Shown here piece after piece: positions 1-12,497 of a DNA stretch of 60,000 bases. The number at the start of each line of letters is the position of its first letter. The first letter of the stretch is position 1. The stretch spans positions 11,968,001 through 12,028,000 of the forward strand of contig OU612073.1 in NCBI GenBank assembly GCA_914767715.1, given 5' to 3'. The notes beneath the pieces were generated by a model that worked only from the letters and a program-made list of their open reading frames with translations, was not told the DNA's origin and made no database searches. Origin of the DNA: Membranipora membranacea (Eukaryota > Bryozoa > Gymnolaemata > Cheilostomatida > Membraniporidae). The translations under genes were made by a program, and so were the position numbers.

Positions 1-1036
1 TGTAAACATTATAGTTGTAGGGCTCTCAGTCTAATTCACTTAGGTAAGTCCAAGTTACTCATTTGAAGTTGTAATACATGATACCCACTTTACTAATTTC
101 GATTTTGAAAGAAAATATTCACACCGCTGGGGATGAAAAAAAAGACACAAAAGCCTGGTTGTCACCAATTGTTTTGTTGTGTTTTCAGTTTTAATATCTT
201 TTGTGTGTGTTTGCATAAAAAGCACCAAACAATACGATACATGTTGTCAAATAACCAAGTTCTAAGTTGTCTTTACATGTGATAGGAAAGATAAAGCATT
301 AGTTCGGTTGTAGGGGTGGCGAATTGAGAACAAAATATTGTAGACACAAATTCGAGATTTATTTCTGGGCACTGGGCTTGAAGCCAGAAGATTTTCTTTG
401 TTGCTGTCGCAGAAATGTATATGTATATATATAATTTAATATAATGTATAGTATAATATTATGTGTGAATCCGACAGTAGCACTAGTTTATTAAACCTGT
501 GCAAGTGCTCCATCTTTAACATTGAGAAATTCCCGGCATGAACATTGATTACCTAAGTATTCTTTTGTTTTGAAACAGAATACAGAATAACCCACACACT
601 ATAATTTTATTACCAGAAATTCAGCTTTTATATTCTTAGAATGGAATTGACCCAGACTATTGACTTATTTCCTGCTATTGGCCATGATTAAACTGACACA
701 TCCAATCAAAATAGGATTGAGATGCATTACCATACCTTTATAAGCTCAAATATCATTGAGACTTCGGTTATAACTTTTCTCAGTCTTCACGAGAGATGCC
801 AATTGTGTCAGTACCAAAAATGGGCACTTGAGATATGTAGTTATATTCAGCCAGCCGCAGAAGTCAGAGGGTACAGATAGACATGAAAACAAATGCACCC
901 AGTAACCTCCATGGTATTTTGTAGTCACAAGCATACACAACGAGCAGAGAGACGCAGAAGTAATCCATCAAAGATGTAACGAAGATAACCGGAGCATGCT
1001 AATCCGGTCAGAAAATAGGAATTCCAGTGACGCAGT

Positions 1037-1552
1037 AATTTGGTTTTCCAACACGTCATAGTACCAAGTACCAAGTAATCTTCAGGGTGACACAGAAGTA
1101 ATTAACCAGGAAGTAACAACAACAAAGTCAGCCCAAAAATAGAACAACAATTCCAGAGGGTAGACTGAGGAACAGCAGCAATATACCACGTGACGTGACC
1201 ACAGAACGGTTTCATATAACAAAGCCACAAGAGACACTAATCCACTAATCCGCTGACAACACGTCCTAGTACCAAGTACCAATTAATCTTCAGGAATTTG
1301 GTTTTCCAAAACGTCATAGCACCAAGTACCAAGTAATCTTCAGGGTGACACAGAAGTAATTAATCATGGAGTAACAACAACAAAGTCAGCCCAAAAATAG
1401 GACAATAAACTCCAGAGGGTAGACTGAGGAACAGCAGCCATATACCACGTGACGTGACCACAGAACGGTTTCATATAACAAAGCCACAAGAGACACTAAC
1501 CCACTAATCCGCTGACAGCTAATCAAACGACAACAAGCAGAGTCAGCACAAA
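1037..1552. repeat. Direct duplication of a ~258-bp unit
   Basis: Two near-identical copies begin at 1,037 and 1,295 with the motif aatttggttttccaa. They share long stretches, including a CACGTGACGTGACC-like block that could bind bZIP or bHLH factors. The array lies just upstream of a TATA-like motif at ~1,563, as enhancer repeats often do in LTR U3 regions. Function is inferred only. Confidence 0.75.
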
Positions 1553-2010
1553 AATCAGCACCTATATAAAGGCCGAAATTTTGAACAGTAAATTAGTACA
1601 GTTTAATTCTTTGAGCAGCACAGTCAACTTTTTACATAGCTAGTAAAAGACATTATATTTTGATTCAATAAATACTAGTTTTAAATCAAAGATCTTTGTT
1701 GGAACGCTAAAACTAAAGTGGAGTCTAAGGACCAATATATACTGTGAGTATCATTTGAATTACATTATCATTTTTTTATAAGTATCAAGACAATAAACAA
1801 TAACTTTAGTGAATATACTGTTGTAATTGATTTCTATGCATATAGTAATTGGCAAAGTAATTAGGGACAGTTTGTCAGGTACTCAGACGTTAGGTCATAT
1901 TCACTAAGAGTTTATAAGGCAATTTTGCAATCAACTAAAGTAAGTCGTTGTTAATTGTTACTATAACAACACTTTGAAACAGGATTCAAAATTAACTTTA
2001 GGAGGTTTAA

Positions 2011-2378
2011 TCATTGTGACTCACCGCTAAACGCAAGGTATTTCGCGTAGGTGCTCATATCAAAGTCGGAAATCATTGTGACCCACCATAAACGCAGGTA
2101 TTTCGCGTAGGTGCTCATATCAAAGTCGGAAATCATTGTGACCCACCATAAAACGCATGTAATTCGCGTTGGTGCTCATATCAAGTCGGAAATCATTGTG
2201 ACCCACCATAAACGCAGGTATTTCACGTAGGTGCTCATATCAAAGTCGGAAATCATTGTGACCCACCATAAAACGCATGTAATTCGCGTTGGTGCTCATA
2301 TCAAAGTCGGAAATCATTGTGACCCACAGTTAAACGCAGGTAATTCGCGTCTGTGATCATATCAAGTCGGAAATCATT
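2011..2378. repeat. Minisatellite, six copies of a ~60-bp unit
   Basis: Units begin with tcattgtgac at 2,011, 2,073, 2,133, 2,193, 2,253 and 2,314, with a truncated seventh at ~2,374. Each unit holds an aacgcaggta/ttcgcgt core and ends near caaagtcggaaa. Copies differ at a few positions. The array lies inside the LTR-like insertion; a further partial unit may sit near 2,650. Confidence 0.9.
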
Positions 2379-3689
2379 TAGAAGTATCATTGGGAACTAT
2401 TGTTAAAGCAGAACAGAATTAATTAGTACTCATATTTGCTTGGGGGTTAAATAGATTAAGTTTCGGAATAAATGTTTAGGATTAGATTCTTGTGTTTTAA
2501 AGAAGTAGGACGCTACCGATTTAAGATAAGATACCTCTAATCTGTGAAACATTAATTCAACATTGAATATAGAAATTGAACATCAATTTTAGAGTGACCA
2601 CAGACTGATACCTCTTTCCTTCACTAGAAATTGGGACTATACAGAGATCAAGTAGGTGCTCATAATTAAAATCAGTCACCTAAGCTGAATAACAAAAGTA
2701 TCAAACGTTCCTGAACACATTCATAAATAGTGATTGTGTCATACTAACATCTAAGGATAATATTGACTTTGTGGTGTAAGAGCATTGTCTCGAAACTCAT
2801 CAAGAGTTTTACTGTTAGAACAAGACAGGGGTCTTAGCAGGTTATCGGCAGGAACCTTTCTTAAACAACTTGAAGGCAACTTCTAGTGAAGCTAAGAAGA
2901 GGTCAGGCTCAATAACAACCCCTTAGTAAATTGCTTTGTGGAGTAGTGGGAACCAGCTGTTCGTCACTAGAAATTAATAAGTTAAATACCTTGTACTCAC
3001 CAGAGTGCTAGCATTACCAATTGGAACCACGTTTTAATAGATTTGAGCGATCTTGTCTTTCTTCAGTGCATGAAAGAGGAGGTAACTCCAAATAAGAACT
3101 ACAAATAAATTACACAACAATAAAGTGACATTTTGAAGTGTCCGGAGTGCAAGATTTAAAACCATAACTACAAACATAGTTAGAATCAAATTTAAAAGCA
3201 GGACGACAATTTCCGTTCCTCACAATTGACACATTTTACTACATTTTCACACATATTTTCAAATTTATCGATCTTTATTGAACCATCTCTAACCTAAGCA
3301 CCCTAATAAATAAAGTGAGTAGCTGATTGTTGTTTTTTAGTGTAACTGTGTTTTTGGTTAACTTTATAAAATCATTATTGTTAAAAATGTAACTCATACC
3401 TCGAACTGGTTTTTACTGATACTTATCTATTTCTGGACAAGCAAACAAATTATAATCTTTTCAGCTTTATTTGCAAGCAAGCTGTCTACGTGCCTACATA
3501 CATACAGGGACATCATTTCTTAAGAATTCTACATTTGACCACTGAGAATGTTCATTGGTGTTGTCACCCCTCCATCCTTCATCAACTGTTTTGAACGGAT
3601 GGGAACTATTGTATTATTCTAACAAGTTTCAAAATAACCAATAAAGCAAAAGATGGGATATTAATGATTACATGGATTTATATTTATAG

Positions 3690-5237
3690 ATGGTAGGAGC
3701 TGAAAGGTGTAATAAAGCTAACTTTCACAGCATTGCTGACTTGGCTCGTTCTGACAGCGCATCATACAACAAGGTAACATATTTGCACCTCACCAGATTA
3801 TTCCTCAGGTTTACTCATTAGATGGATAAATAATGATCAAAAGTCTACTAAAACTTTATTTGAATATGAGGCCAAAATAATTTAAGTAGTGAACATGAAA
3901 GTGATGGTGTGTTATTGTTCATGCATTTATATTTGTCAATGGTAGGGCTTAAGTTATATTAATCTTACTCTCAAATATAATATAATACAACTGTTTAGGG
4001 TAGTTGATCCAGAAACATGTTTCTGGGAGACATGTAAATCGGAAATTCAATAGTGAAGTAAAAGCATACCATGAAATATTTTCTTGCTAGTGCAAAACAA
4101 TTTTGATATACTCTGCGAAACTCTCTCAAAGTTGTGAAATAATTTGGTGACTTACTATGGGCAATACATTCTAAGTCTAAGTCTAAGTACAAGACTAAGT
4201 CTATGTTCTAAGTGCTAATGGCTAGGTGTCTTATAATATATTTTGTAGGCTGAAGCTTCCCCGTTGACCGATGTACATCGAACGCAGAACCCGTCATATT
4301 GCACACCTACCTTGTACCTGAGAAAATGTGATGATGGGTGCTTACCGATGATTACGTCAGTCACACCAGAGACATCTGGAACAAGTAATAACCTAAGCTA
4401 CTGCAGTACTGACAATAAACATACTCTGTTCTCATGCAAAGGTAATAGTCAAAATTTTCTGGCTCATTGAGAATGGTGGCTTTGAGAGATATTGCGTTGG
4501 TGATTTAATGAGACACAACATTGGTTTGTTGATATTGTATAGGCTTCTTTTCGTTTGAATAAATTTTAATTTTTGCATTTTTTTATTTGGTAAGTTATAA
4601 GGTATAATTTATTGTTACATGGACACGATAGATTGTTAAACTCTCTAGTAAAACAGAATTTACTATAACTAAGAAATGAATGTGTGAGATTGCATTGGAA
4701 CATTCTCAATCAAGGATAAATTTGTATTACCCCTATCAGAATGTTTTTTTCTATTCTTAAATGACAACTTGCTAACATAGATATTCAGGCATTTTGCTTG
4801 CTTGACAATTTTTTGCATTTTTTCTTCTAGAAGCCAATGGCTGCGCGGATGACTATAAATTAAAAGGAACCCGGCAATATCGGAAGCAAAGAACTGTGTT
4901 TGAGCCAAGCCAATTAAATGTTCTTGAGGACATTTTTGCAGTCAATGCCTATCCAAGTTCTGAAGAATATGAGTCCTTGTCAGACAAAACTTCCATAGAT
5001 GAAGCTAGGCTGAGAATCTGGTTCCAGAACCGACGTGCTCGTTACCGAAGATCAGCTAAGAACAGCCCTTCTCCGCAATCTGCACAATCTCCTGTGAGCT
5101 GTATACCTGCGGTCTCACAATATCACTTGTCAAATTATGGCGGCTCAGCAAACACATTTTATAGATATTCGGGTTTTCAGCATTCACAATTAATGTTTTA
5201 CAGGAACCAATTCATACTGAATCAAGGCCAATTCTGA
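3690..5237 (+). CDS. Homeodomain protein, copy 1 (three exons, 227 aa)
   Basis: A predicted nuclear DNA-binding protein. Exons are 3,690-3,773, 4,249-4,441 and 4,831-5,237; all junctions are GT-AG and the phases (0, then 1) fit. Residues 1-92 contain no domain I recognise. The homeodomain spans residues ~109-168, with F8 (F116), L16 (L124), F20 (F128), W48 (W156), Q50 (Q158), N51 (N159) and R53 (R161), so the recognition helix looks intact. Gln50 and the overall sequence suggest a PRD-like type, but I cannot assign a named family. The tail is rich in Ser, Gln and Tyr. The ATG follows a splice-acceptor-like tag in both copies, so a noncoding upstream exon is possible. The minus-strand gene at 19,617-21,189 is its inverted paralogue. 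An AATAAA near 6,299 lies beyond the hAT insertion in the 3' region. Confidence 0.88.
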
Positions 5238-5339
5238 TATCTTATATAGTGAAAAAAAAACTTTTTTGATGTTTTTCATTTTTCTGTTGTTGTTTTTGGT
5301 GTTGTTACTGTTTTTGTTGTTGAAATTTAGTTTTGTTGT

Positions 5340-6226
5340 TAGGGGTGGAACGTCCTCTTTAGGTTGGAGTTGAATTTCGGATATTTCACCTCGGATTCAA
5401 CCACAAACCGGATAGGATATGTGTTATGTCTGATCAGAGATGATACGTTTTTTTAATCAATACTTACTTAGCATCATTTATCTCACTAAAAGTGACAAGG
5501 AAAGGAGTATGATAGTCATTAATTTGTAGTTCAGATTAGATAATTGAGTTTGGCTGAAAGCACTCAGTGGTGATCAGTAGGCATTCAATACTTATCTCAT
5601 TTTCATAGCTAATTATATTGTTGCTGATTAAATTTGATGGATGTGTTTTTTCTGCTGAAATTGAGATAAGCATCTTTACTCAGATCGTTGTGAATAAGAC
5701 ATAATTTTTTACTAATGATGTCCCTTGTAACAAACTATCTAGTTTAATGTACAAGGTTATCCTCTTCTTCAGAGTAGGAGGAAAATTCCTATCCTAATCA
5801 CAGCAGAGAGTTTGGGACATATGAGCAGGGAGTTTGTTCAAACTCAGTGATTATAAACGTCGGGGTTTGAGTGATCCTGGCAAATTGAGTGTCGCACAAA
5901 TGCTCGTAGTCAAGATATCTTTGTACTCATTAAATGATACTTAAAAATAAACTGTTTGTGTGATCCTTGCACCGTGGCTGTTTGAGTGATAAGTTGCTCC
6001 TTGTAAAGTATTATATCCAAGCAGATACATGCGCATTTAAATTAGGGTAATGGTTCAGGGAAAAGATTGTTGACGCTGTTTTTCCATGTATTCAATGACC
6101 TTAACTGTATATTATGGTGCAAAAGTACAGCTGCTTGGACATATCCGGATCCGATCCAAGGTTGAATTTATCAACCGATCCGATATCCGATCCGAGGTTG
6201 CCTAACCCTGATCCGCTCCACCCCTA
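5340..6226. mobile_element. Non-autonomous hAT-like DNA transposon, 887 bp
   Basis: The terminal inverted repeats start TAGGGGTGGA and end TCCACCCCTA. An exact 8-bp target-site duplication, tttgttgt, lies at 5,332-5,339 and 6,227-6,234. The right palindrome arm keeps a single copy of that 8-mer (reverse complement at 19,400-19,407), which is the empty site. Subterminal ggatcggat-like repeats cluster near the 3' end. There is no transposase reading frame, so it would need one in trans. It sits in the 3' region of the first homeobox gene. Confidence 0.88.
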
Positions 6227-6234
6227 TTTGTTGT

Positions 6235-7869
6235 AGCTTATTATATGAGTTTCATTCAAAGTTTGGCAGATCAACTGGATCATCACAAAAGCCCCCCAAT
6301 AAAAAATCAAAACTTGTCTAAATGTTCCCTTTTTTTTTTAAAGACGTACCACAAAACCGGCTTACTTAATTTTTCTAATTCTCAACCACTGTTCCTTTTT
6401 TGTGTGCCGATCTGAGGGAGCATCTGGCAATTTTTCTTTGTGTCGAATAAAAATTAGCTCAATAAAGCTCCGAGTTCCTAGAAATAGACAGACTATGATA
6501 TTCCACAAGTATTATTTAGAAGCATAATCATTCCTTCTGCATATCAAAGCAATATACAGCAAGAAACCACCCAGAATACGTTTCAACTTTCAAAATTGAA
6601 AATAAAATGAATATGCCTTTTTTTGGAACATCCTTTGTCTTGAAACTACTTGCCCCTTTAATCCTTGTAAAACATAGCAATGTGGAGGTATGATTTCTGA
6701 TGGAATGATTGTAGCCACGCCACTCATAAAAAAAATAAGACTGGTATATGCACGTTTAAAACGATTGACGATAATATGATATTCAAATTATCAAGGCACT
6801 CCACTAGTCCTAATTGGTCTTTCTAGTTGTCATTACATCTAATAATAAACTGAAACTGAGAGCCTTGGTGTGATAGCAACTACTGGACAAATGAAGCATC
6901 GGGGAGAGACCATAGAATAATTCAGCTGTGTAGCAATTATTTTCTCAGCTTCAAGTGTCGAAACTTCATTCACACACAGCTGAGTCTTAAATAACTGATG
7001 GTTTTGAATGTTAGCGATCACCATAAAAAGAGGTTCTGATTTGAAGGAAATGGCAAGCTGTTTTATAATGTCCGACTATCTCACATCCATCCCATCATAG
7101 TCGCAGAGTCTCTAGCTTTCAACACAATTGATACCACAGCGTCAAATCATAGCTAAGAAATTAATTTACGATTTCCATAGATATTTATTGTTTGTTTCAT
7201 AGTTGACATGTCAATTAACAAATTGTCTATCATTAAATAAGATGATGCTGATTTTCTAATTTCACTTCAAGATCTGTGCATCTCTTGTCAAGATCTCCAC
7301 CATTGTGCTCCGCCTGACATCTGAATTGACCAATATTCCAGTGAGTGCTATCCAGTTGAATGCCGAGTTGTCAGCTACACAAACGGCGATGTTGCTTAGG
7401 GGATGTCAACAATATTTATGTTGTGCATATCATCTTGCATGCTCAGCAGCGGATGTTACACTCATGTGCTACAGTAGAAGCTCATACTCATAAGAAAGCA
7501 AAAGCAAGTCAGCTTTGGCTCGCTCAAAAACGAACTCTTCTATAGTGTCTTTGCAATGATCCAACGCAGGAAATTTAAATATACAACAATTTGAGATAAA
7601 CATCCATTGCGAAATTTGCATCTCATTTCCTGTAAAAACCTGTTATAACTTTTATGTTTCCATGTAAGAGACAGTCATGATCAGTATCTCAATGAACTTG
7701 AGCGGTTCTGTCGGCCAATGCAAGCATAATATAATTTCCTTACGTTGATTTGGAGTTACATTCCACATTCTAAACTGGGCAACCACTTAGTACTTATCGA
7801 AGAGTATAATATAAATTTTGTAAGAACATCATAATACAGTTCTGTCCTGTCTTTGATCATTTAATGAAT
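6235..7869. other. Left-arm noncoding sequence 3' of homeobox copy 1
   Basis: This sequence is alignable in reverse to the right arm at ~17,800-19,380. Short open frames at 6,839-7,024 and 7,305-7,545 are not kept between arms, so I see no coding gene. The retained similarity is noncoding and could include 3' UTR or regulatory sequence. Confidence 0.6.
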
Positions 7870-8980
7870 ACTTTATAAAGGATGTCCCCTAGTCTAGAAG
7901 CAACCACAAGCTATCATTTGGTTTCAGGGCTTCCATTTGGATTGGCTTTAATTGTGGGTGTCTTTGTGACATTAAATTGATTAGTAGCTTTGGTATTATT
8001 ATTCGCTTGCAGTCTACATACGAGGTTATTCATTGTTGACTTGATAAATTTTGATCGGATTTATAATTTGAAAATTGTAATAGATTAAGCACCTTGTCAT
8101 GAACAGTTTGATCATAACTTTCAGCAAATATATTTTTTAGTTTAGTTTTAATTGATAACAAGATTCTGCTGATTGTATAGGAATTTTTAAACTCAAATTC
8201 CGATCAAAATTGATCGAGTTATCAACCAAAACCCTGACTGTAGATCAGGGATAGCAATCAATGCTTCATCACAATCCAATGTCGTAGCGTCGCCCACAAT
8301 TTAGTACCTGACTTCAGCTGTATATGGTGTCCTGGATAGGTATATTATTGATTCTATGTTGTTGTTCTAGAATGGTATTGTAATTAACACAATGTACATT
8401 ATCACCATCATGTTATTGCATAACTGTGACATGACTGGAAAACACTTCAAATATCATGAAATCACGAGTCATGATATGACACGAAACCATGTAATAACTG
8501 ATTTCTCATCCTATTTATACTATACACAAAATTCTTTCCATGGCTATATAGACCCTGGTTTCACCATTTGAGTACGTTAGTTAAAGTCACAAATTTGATA
8601 TAAGCCTCTTTGATAATGGTGGCATTTTGCTTTCATGTCCCAATCATTACACCATTTTGCTGCATATTTAAATGAAGCTCAATGGCTGTAATATCATCAT
8701 TTTGAGCAAAATCTTTACCAGGAAGGGTGGGGGGATTACATACTGCATTTTCTATTTTCATGTTCAATTTTTAGAGTAAGGCTGCATATTTGATTTTGAT
8801 AAATTACTTAATGGCAAGTCGCTATCGGACCCCCTGCAGGAAAACTTAAGAAATAACAGAATCAAACCCATGAATAAAAGTGGTGTTAGTTGACTTCATT
8901 AACATCATTACATCTTCCGATCCAGTTATATTATTTCCAAATGTTCTCAATTGAATTGGCACTTTTCATGTCATTGAAAT
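7870..8980. mobile_element. ~1.1-kb left-arm-specific insertion containing a repeat fragment
   Basis: The right arm passes directly from sequence matching ~7,865 to sequence matching ~8,990, so this block is extra. It includes 8,180-8,358, which matches the end of the long-TIR element at 35,777-36,205 (shared tcaaaattgatcgagttatc core and a terminus ending in ctatg). The exact limits of the insertion were not resolved and no coding domain was seen. Confidence 0.55.
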
Positions 8981-9789
8981 AATATGAAATTGAGAAGTCA
9001 TTAGGTTATTAGGTGACTCTAAGGATTTTTTATACATGCATATAGAAAGTGAATGACGTGCCACAACATAGAATCCCATGAGCTTATGAGGTGCGAGTGT
9101 GAGACCTGGATTACTGATTGTCACTTTTTCTCCATTTCTAAGTTATATGTGCTTCCAAGATAGATAATCCTCTAATTAAGTGATAATTTGTGTATAATGA
9201 AATTTACAGCTCAGTTTGATTCATTAGTTTGATCTGATTGTACTTCTATGTATATCCACAATAACTCATTATTTTATCGAATGGCACAGAAACATTTCCA
9301 TACCAGAAAATAGGGGATAATTGAACCAAACTTCAAAGTAGGCCATGATAAGGTAATTGTTGCTTTTTTGGATTTGAAATGAAGTTATAACGAAAGATAA
9401 ATAATCACACCAAAATTTTCATTATAATGCTGAAGAAAAACTGTCCTGGGGATTTGCCTGGCTATGAGAAAGTCTTTTCTATTTGTAACCCATGTCTATT
9501 TTGTACTTATAATCCTAGACACAGTTACAATATCTATTACAACATAATTCAATCTTGCAATTGAAATAATATTGAAATACTTTTTTCTGTTGTAAATGCG
9601 TGTTTATCATCCTCCACGCAACTGTCCTCTTGTTGTGGCAAAAGGTGATTTGCTTAGCGCCCAATGTGAGCTGAAAATTCATATTTTAGGCTTGTCTCTT
9701 TGCATCCCATGCCCACTCCATGATTCCATGATTCGCTAGGAGTGAGATAAAAGGCTGGCCTATGTTGTTTTCAAAATTGCTTACGTGAC

Positions 9790-9899
9790 CATCGTGGAAA
9801 TCTCCAGGTGTATGAGGGTGTCATCGTGGAAATCTCCAGGTGTATGAGGGTGTCATCGTGGAAATCACCACGATGACACCCTCATTACACCTGGAGATT
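9790..9899. repeat. Compound tandem and inverted repeat (hairpin)
   Basis: A 32-bp unit starting catcgtggaaatc repeats at 9,790, 9,822 and 9,854. The third start runs into the reverse complement (9,868-9,899), which pairs with 9,831-9,861 across a six-base loop with one indel. The right arm around 16,430-16,490 has only a single, unfolded version. The hairpin therefore arose in the left arm, probably by template switching. Confidence 0.85.
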
Positions 9900-10719
9900 A
9901 AAATCACACTTCCTGGCCTTGATATTGTGTGGGACAGTATTTGAGTTGAATGTACTGATGTTGATTACATTGAACAAATGTCTGTGGTCGATGATGTTAT
10001 ATGGGTTGTTGGTTAATATCTACCATCTACACCTCCTAGGTGTGAGCCTCCTGGGTCCCTGATCCAACAGTATAGCATTCCATAACCTGATGGTTTAATA
10101 TGGTGGTGACTAATCTTAACCACAACGTTGTGATGAATAGACCCAGGTGATTAATAAACATGCTGTAGATGCTCTTAAAGCGTCTTAAAACACTCTTATG
10201 AAGTTCCCAGTTTATTGATTGATTAAAGATTGAAGATTGGTTTATTAGAGTTGGAGAAAAGAATTGGAGTTTGTATGTAGATTAATTCCATAGTTAGTGA
10301 ATCATACCTGCATATTATATATATATTATTGGAGAGGAAAACATTGTGTGGTAGATGTTAAAGAATAAAAATAAGGAAAATGGTTCAGAAGCAAGAAAAG
10401 CCTTACCAAAAAAATGCACCTTATATTTTGCATGGGACAAATTCTAAATGCAGTTTCAATTAGTATGCGATTGGATAATATTTGAAACCCTCTCCTTATA
10501 TGGGAAAAACCTACGGTTGACCAAAACCGCCAATTTCGTCCCTCATATTAGCCCCAGTTCCTGCAAATATGGCAGCTTGATATTGACCAAAACTGCCACC
10601 TATATATTGGCTGAGTGAAGTGCTAAATCAATTGATATCTGGCTACACATTACATTTGTCTCACTTTAGTCGGTGGATTAGGTTTGACCAAAAACTGCCA
10701 TCAAAACACTTTTAGTTGA

Positions 10720-12374
10720 GACAAGGAACGATATTAAAAAACTCAGCGGATTACCTACAAATGACACTACCCCTACTACAAGCACAGACTTCAAACCAAA
10801 TGAGCTTAACAACTTCTTCTGCCATTTTGAAAAACCAGACATTAACCACCCAATTGTAGATTCAACAAAAGTGACAGCACCTGTTTTTGAGATAAACGAC
10901 GACACAGTCTTAAAGCAACTGAAATCTTTAAATCCTCGCAAAGGGCCAGGGCCGGATGGAGTCATCCCTAAAGTCCTGAAACTTTGTGCCTACCAGCTAG
11001 CACCAGTCATTACCAAACTATTCACATGCTATACTGAAAACCATACGACACCAACACTCTGGAAAACAGCTATTATTAAACCTATACCAAAAGTTAACAA
11101 ACCTACTCAGCTGAAAGATTACCGACCGATAGCTCGTACAAGCTGCCTATGCAAGATGCTGGAGAGACTCATTAAACATTATGTAACACAACACACACCA
11201 ATGGACCCATACCAATATGCATACAGAACAAGTCGCTCAACTCAAGACGCGAGTTATGTGCCTCACAACAACTATAACCAACTTCATAGATAAAGCCCAG
11301 ACAAACTAAGCTCACTGTCTCTTCCTAGATTTTTCATCAGCCTTCAATACAATTAGAGTAGAATATTTAATCCAATCACTGCAACACCTTGACTCAAACA
11401 TTACACAATGGATTATTAGCCTTCTCCGTAATCGCAGACAACAAACAATATCCATTAATAATAACTTACTCTCAGATACACTCATTACCAACACTGGCAC
11501 CCCACAAGGATCTGTACTAAGTCCTCTATTAGAATTAGATCTAGATGTCAGAACTTACTGTTTTAAAATATACGGATGATACTTGTTTGATTGGACTCAT
11601 AGGTAATTACTCTGATTTAGATTGTTATTTTTCTAAAGTAAATAGAATAGCTAATCAATGCTCAGATCTGGACCTCCTTTTAAACGCAGGCAAAACTAAA
11701 GAAATGTTATTTTCAACTAAATGTGAAAGATCTGTCAGCCCTAGCCTCTTACTAAATGGATCAGTTATTTCTTTCTGTGAGACAACTAACTATCTTGGTG
11801 TTGAGATTGACCGGAAGCTTATTTGAAGCCCACATCCAAAATGTTGTTCGTAAGGCAAATCAAAGAATGTATATAATTAGAAACTTTCTGTATTTGAGTA
11901 CCAAGCCACTAGCATGCATACTTTTAAAAAGTTTTATTGTTTCACTTATAATGTATTGTCTACCAGTCCTCTTTCCTGCCATTTATCAACGAGATAAGAA
12001 GGACATGCGCAAAATATTTAAAGATGCTTCCTCGCAAGGATTACAACTTATTTATGATCTAGTCACTCTAGTTAATACTCATTTTAAAAATCCTGTAAAC
12101 AGATATTCACTGATGACGAACACTTTATCCAGAACTACCTCGAACGATGCCCCTCAGGTCGGCTTAGACACCCTAAATACCGCACTGCCTGGGGCAAAGA
12201 CTGCCTTTTGAGACACATGTGCATTTATAATAATAATACAATTTTTTAACTACTTTTCAATAATACTATTTTTGCATGCAAGGCAACTTCATTATTTTTT
12301 AGCAGAGTATGTGTACCAGCAACCTTTTTCTCGCAACTTTTACAGTTAGTGATAGAATACAAATCAATCAATCA
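10720..12374 (+). mobile_element. 5'-truncated, broken non-LTR retrotransposon (reverse transcriptase)
   Basis: The sequence encodes pieces of an ORF2 polyprotein: the N-terminal part of the RT with a KGPGPDGV motif (~10,940), a DFSSAFNTI stretch (~11,330), a GTPQGSVLSPLL block (~11,500), a catalytic-motif region reading YTDD (~11,570) and a thumb/C-terminal part to ~12,200. Reading frame breaks near 11,292, 11,530 and 11,820 show it is inactive. The 3' end is an AATC-type short tandem tail (~12,360). The endonuclease is missing. The layout fits the CR1/L2/Jockey group; clade is uncertain. The right arm lacks it (join near 15,590-15,600). Confidence 0.85.
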
Positions 12375-12497
12375 AGTGAGCACAACTCCTACCACAAATA
12401 GACTGATTATGGTTTATGATATTTTTGTCATTATACTGGAATCCTTGTTAGAACTTAACTCGTGGGCAGCTCCTCTATGAAGGTTGCAAAGCTGCAG

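Larger units (their letters stand above)
797..3231. mobile_element. 2.4-kb LTR-like insertion in the left palindrome arm
   Basis: This block is absent from the right arm, where the flanking sequences (~790 and ~3,235) lie next to each other near 21,640-21,660. It appears to start TGCCAATTGTG and end CACAATTGACA, giving short TG...CA inverted termini. It contains a ~258-bp direct duplication (1,037 and 1,295), a TATA-box-like motif (~1,563), a polyadenylation-like AATAAA (~1,668) and a 60-bp tandem array. That layout resembles a long terminal repeat or a non-autonomous LTR element. No coding domain or target-site duplication was found, so the class and exact ends are uncertain. Confidence 0.5.

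Noticed and set aside
2011-2378. CRISPR-like array
   Set aside because: The repeats are contiguous 60-bp units without unique spacers, in an animal genome; this is a minisatellite.
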